The notes under the pieces: generated by a model | What the model was told of the DNA's origin: nothing | Databases searched by the model: none | What the model saw: only the letters and a program-made list of their open reading frames with translations | Origin: Deltaproteobacteria bacterium | GTDB lineage: Bacteria; Desulfobacterota; Desulfobulbia; Desulfobulbales; BM004 | Length of the DNA: 5,466 nucleotides | Assembly (NCBI GenBank): GCA_019312685.1 | Contig: JAFDCR010000028.1 | Span: 1 to 5,466, forward strand | Direction of reading: 5' to 3' | Shown here: in pieces, positions 5,087 through 5,466 of the stretch | Position numbering within the stretch: position 1 is the first letter of the stretch | Layout: every line of letters starts with the position of its first letter | Program-made: the position numbers and the translations under genes

Positions 5087-5466
5087 ATGAAACCATTTAA
5101 AATCTCCCTAATATTTCTCATAACATTTTTTGCTATTTCTTCTGTTGCCATGGCAGACGATTTTGGTTGGACAAGAGATTTTAACATCCAAGCTCAAGCA
5201 GATCCGGCAGGGTTTAAGGCAAGGATTGCAACACGATTTGATCTTGGTGATGTCCAAGTTAACGCTGTTCTCAGTAACTTTGCAAGCCCTGCGGATGCTT
5301 ACATAGTTCTCAGGCTTGGTGAAATATCCGGAAGACCTACAAGTTATGCTCTTGAGAAATACAGGATTAATAAGGGTAAAGGTTGGGGAATACTGGCAAA
5401 GAGCTTAGGAATTAAGCCAGGATCAATGGAATTTCATGCCCTGAAGCTCAGTCAAGATTTATACCA
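5087..5466 (+). CDS. Exported protein of unknown function, partial (C-terminus beyond window)
   Basis: 126 codons are visible and the frame is open at the window edge. The N-terminus is a Sec-type signal peptide: Lys2 and Lys5, a hydrophobic core of about 15 residues (ISLIFLITFFAISSV), then AMA with likely cleavage after Ala23 before DDFGW. The product should therefore be periplasmic or secreted. There is no lipobox Cys and no further membrane segment in the visible part. The mature part contains FKARIATRFDLGDVQVNAVL, then ADAYIVLRLGEISG, then NKGKGWGILAKSLGIKPGS, then EFHALK. The last block resembles small exported hypothetical proteins I recall from deltaproteobacteria, but I cannot name a domain family or function. 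The start is set by AAGGAGG. A sigma-54-type promoter lies about 40 bases upstream of the start codon, so activator-controlled expression is predicted. No operon partner is visible upstream. Confidence 0.88.
   Translation, partial: MKPFKISLIFLITFFAISSVAMADDFGWTRDFNIQAQADPAGFKARIATRFDLGDVQVNAVLSNFASPADAYIVLRLGEISGRPTSYALEKYRINKGKGWGILAKSLGIKPGSMEFHALKLSQDLY

Overview
The window looks like bacterial chromosome, most likely from an anaerobic bacterium of the Desulfobacterota (old deltaproteobacteria). This is an inference. It rests on a B12-binding/DUF4080-type radical SAM protein, a plant-like long ketol-acid reductoisomerase, an ORF6N-family gene, a sigma-54-type promoter, and seven-base tandem repeats between genes. 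No RNA gene, CRISPR array or complete insertion sequence was seen. All genes read on the + strand.

Layout. Positions 1-56 hold a tandem array of AACCCCG heptamers that runs into the 5' end of a radical SAM gene (47-1729). A 166-base AT-rich gap follows, then ilvC (1896-3374), which has a strong Shine-Dalgarno and its own intrinsic terminator (3398-3432). It is therefore the last gene of its transcript, and it has no ilvB/ilvN neighbour in view. Next comes a broken ORF6N-domain gene (3593-4104), inactivated by one in-frame TGA and one frameshift at a run of ten A. A perfect 13-bp-arm palindrome lies inside it.

From 4105 to 5086 there is almost 1 kb without a convincing gene. It holds short heptamer repeats, several dyads and one 150-base patch open in several frames. 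Its right end looks like a complete sigma-54 control region: repeated CTGGAATA elements, a near-consensus IHF site, and a -24/-12 promoter with exact GG-N10-GC spacing. This region drives a secreted or periplasmic small protein (5087 to beyond the window edge) of unknown function.

The genes do not form an obvious joint pathway. ilvC is core branched-chain amino acid synthesis, the radical SAM gene is of unknown substrate, the ORF6N gene is accessory and decaying, and the last gene appears to be a separately regulated exported protein. No new multi-gene system is evident. The best leads are the sigma-54-controlled exported protein, the repeat array fused to a gene start, the plant-like KARI, and the double-lesion ORF6N gene with a slippage-prone A10 tract.
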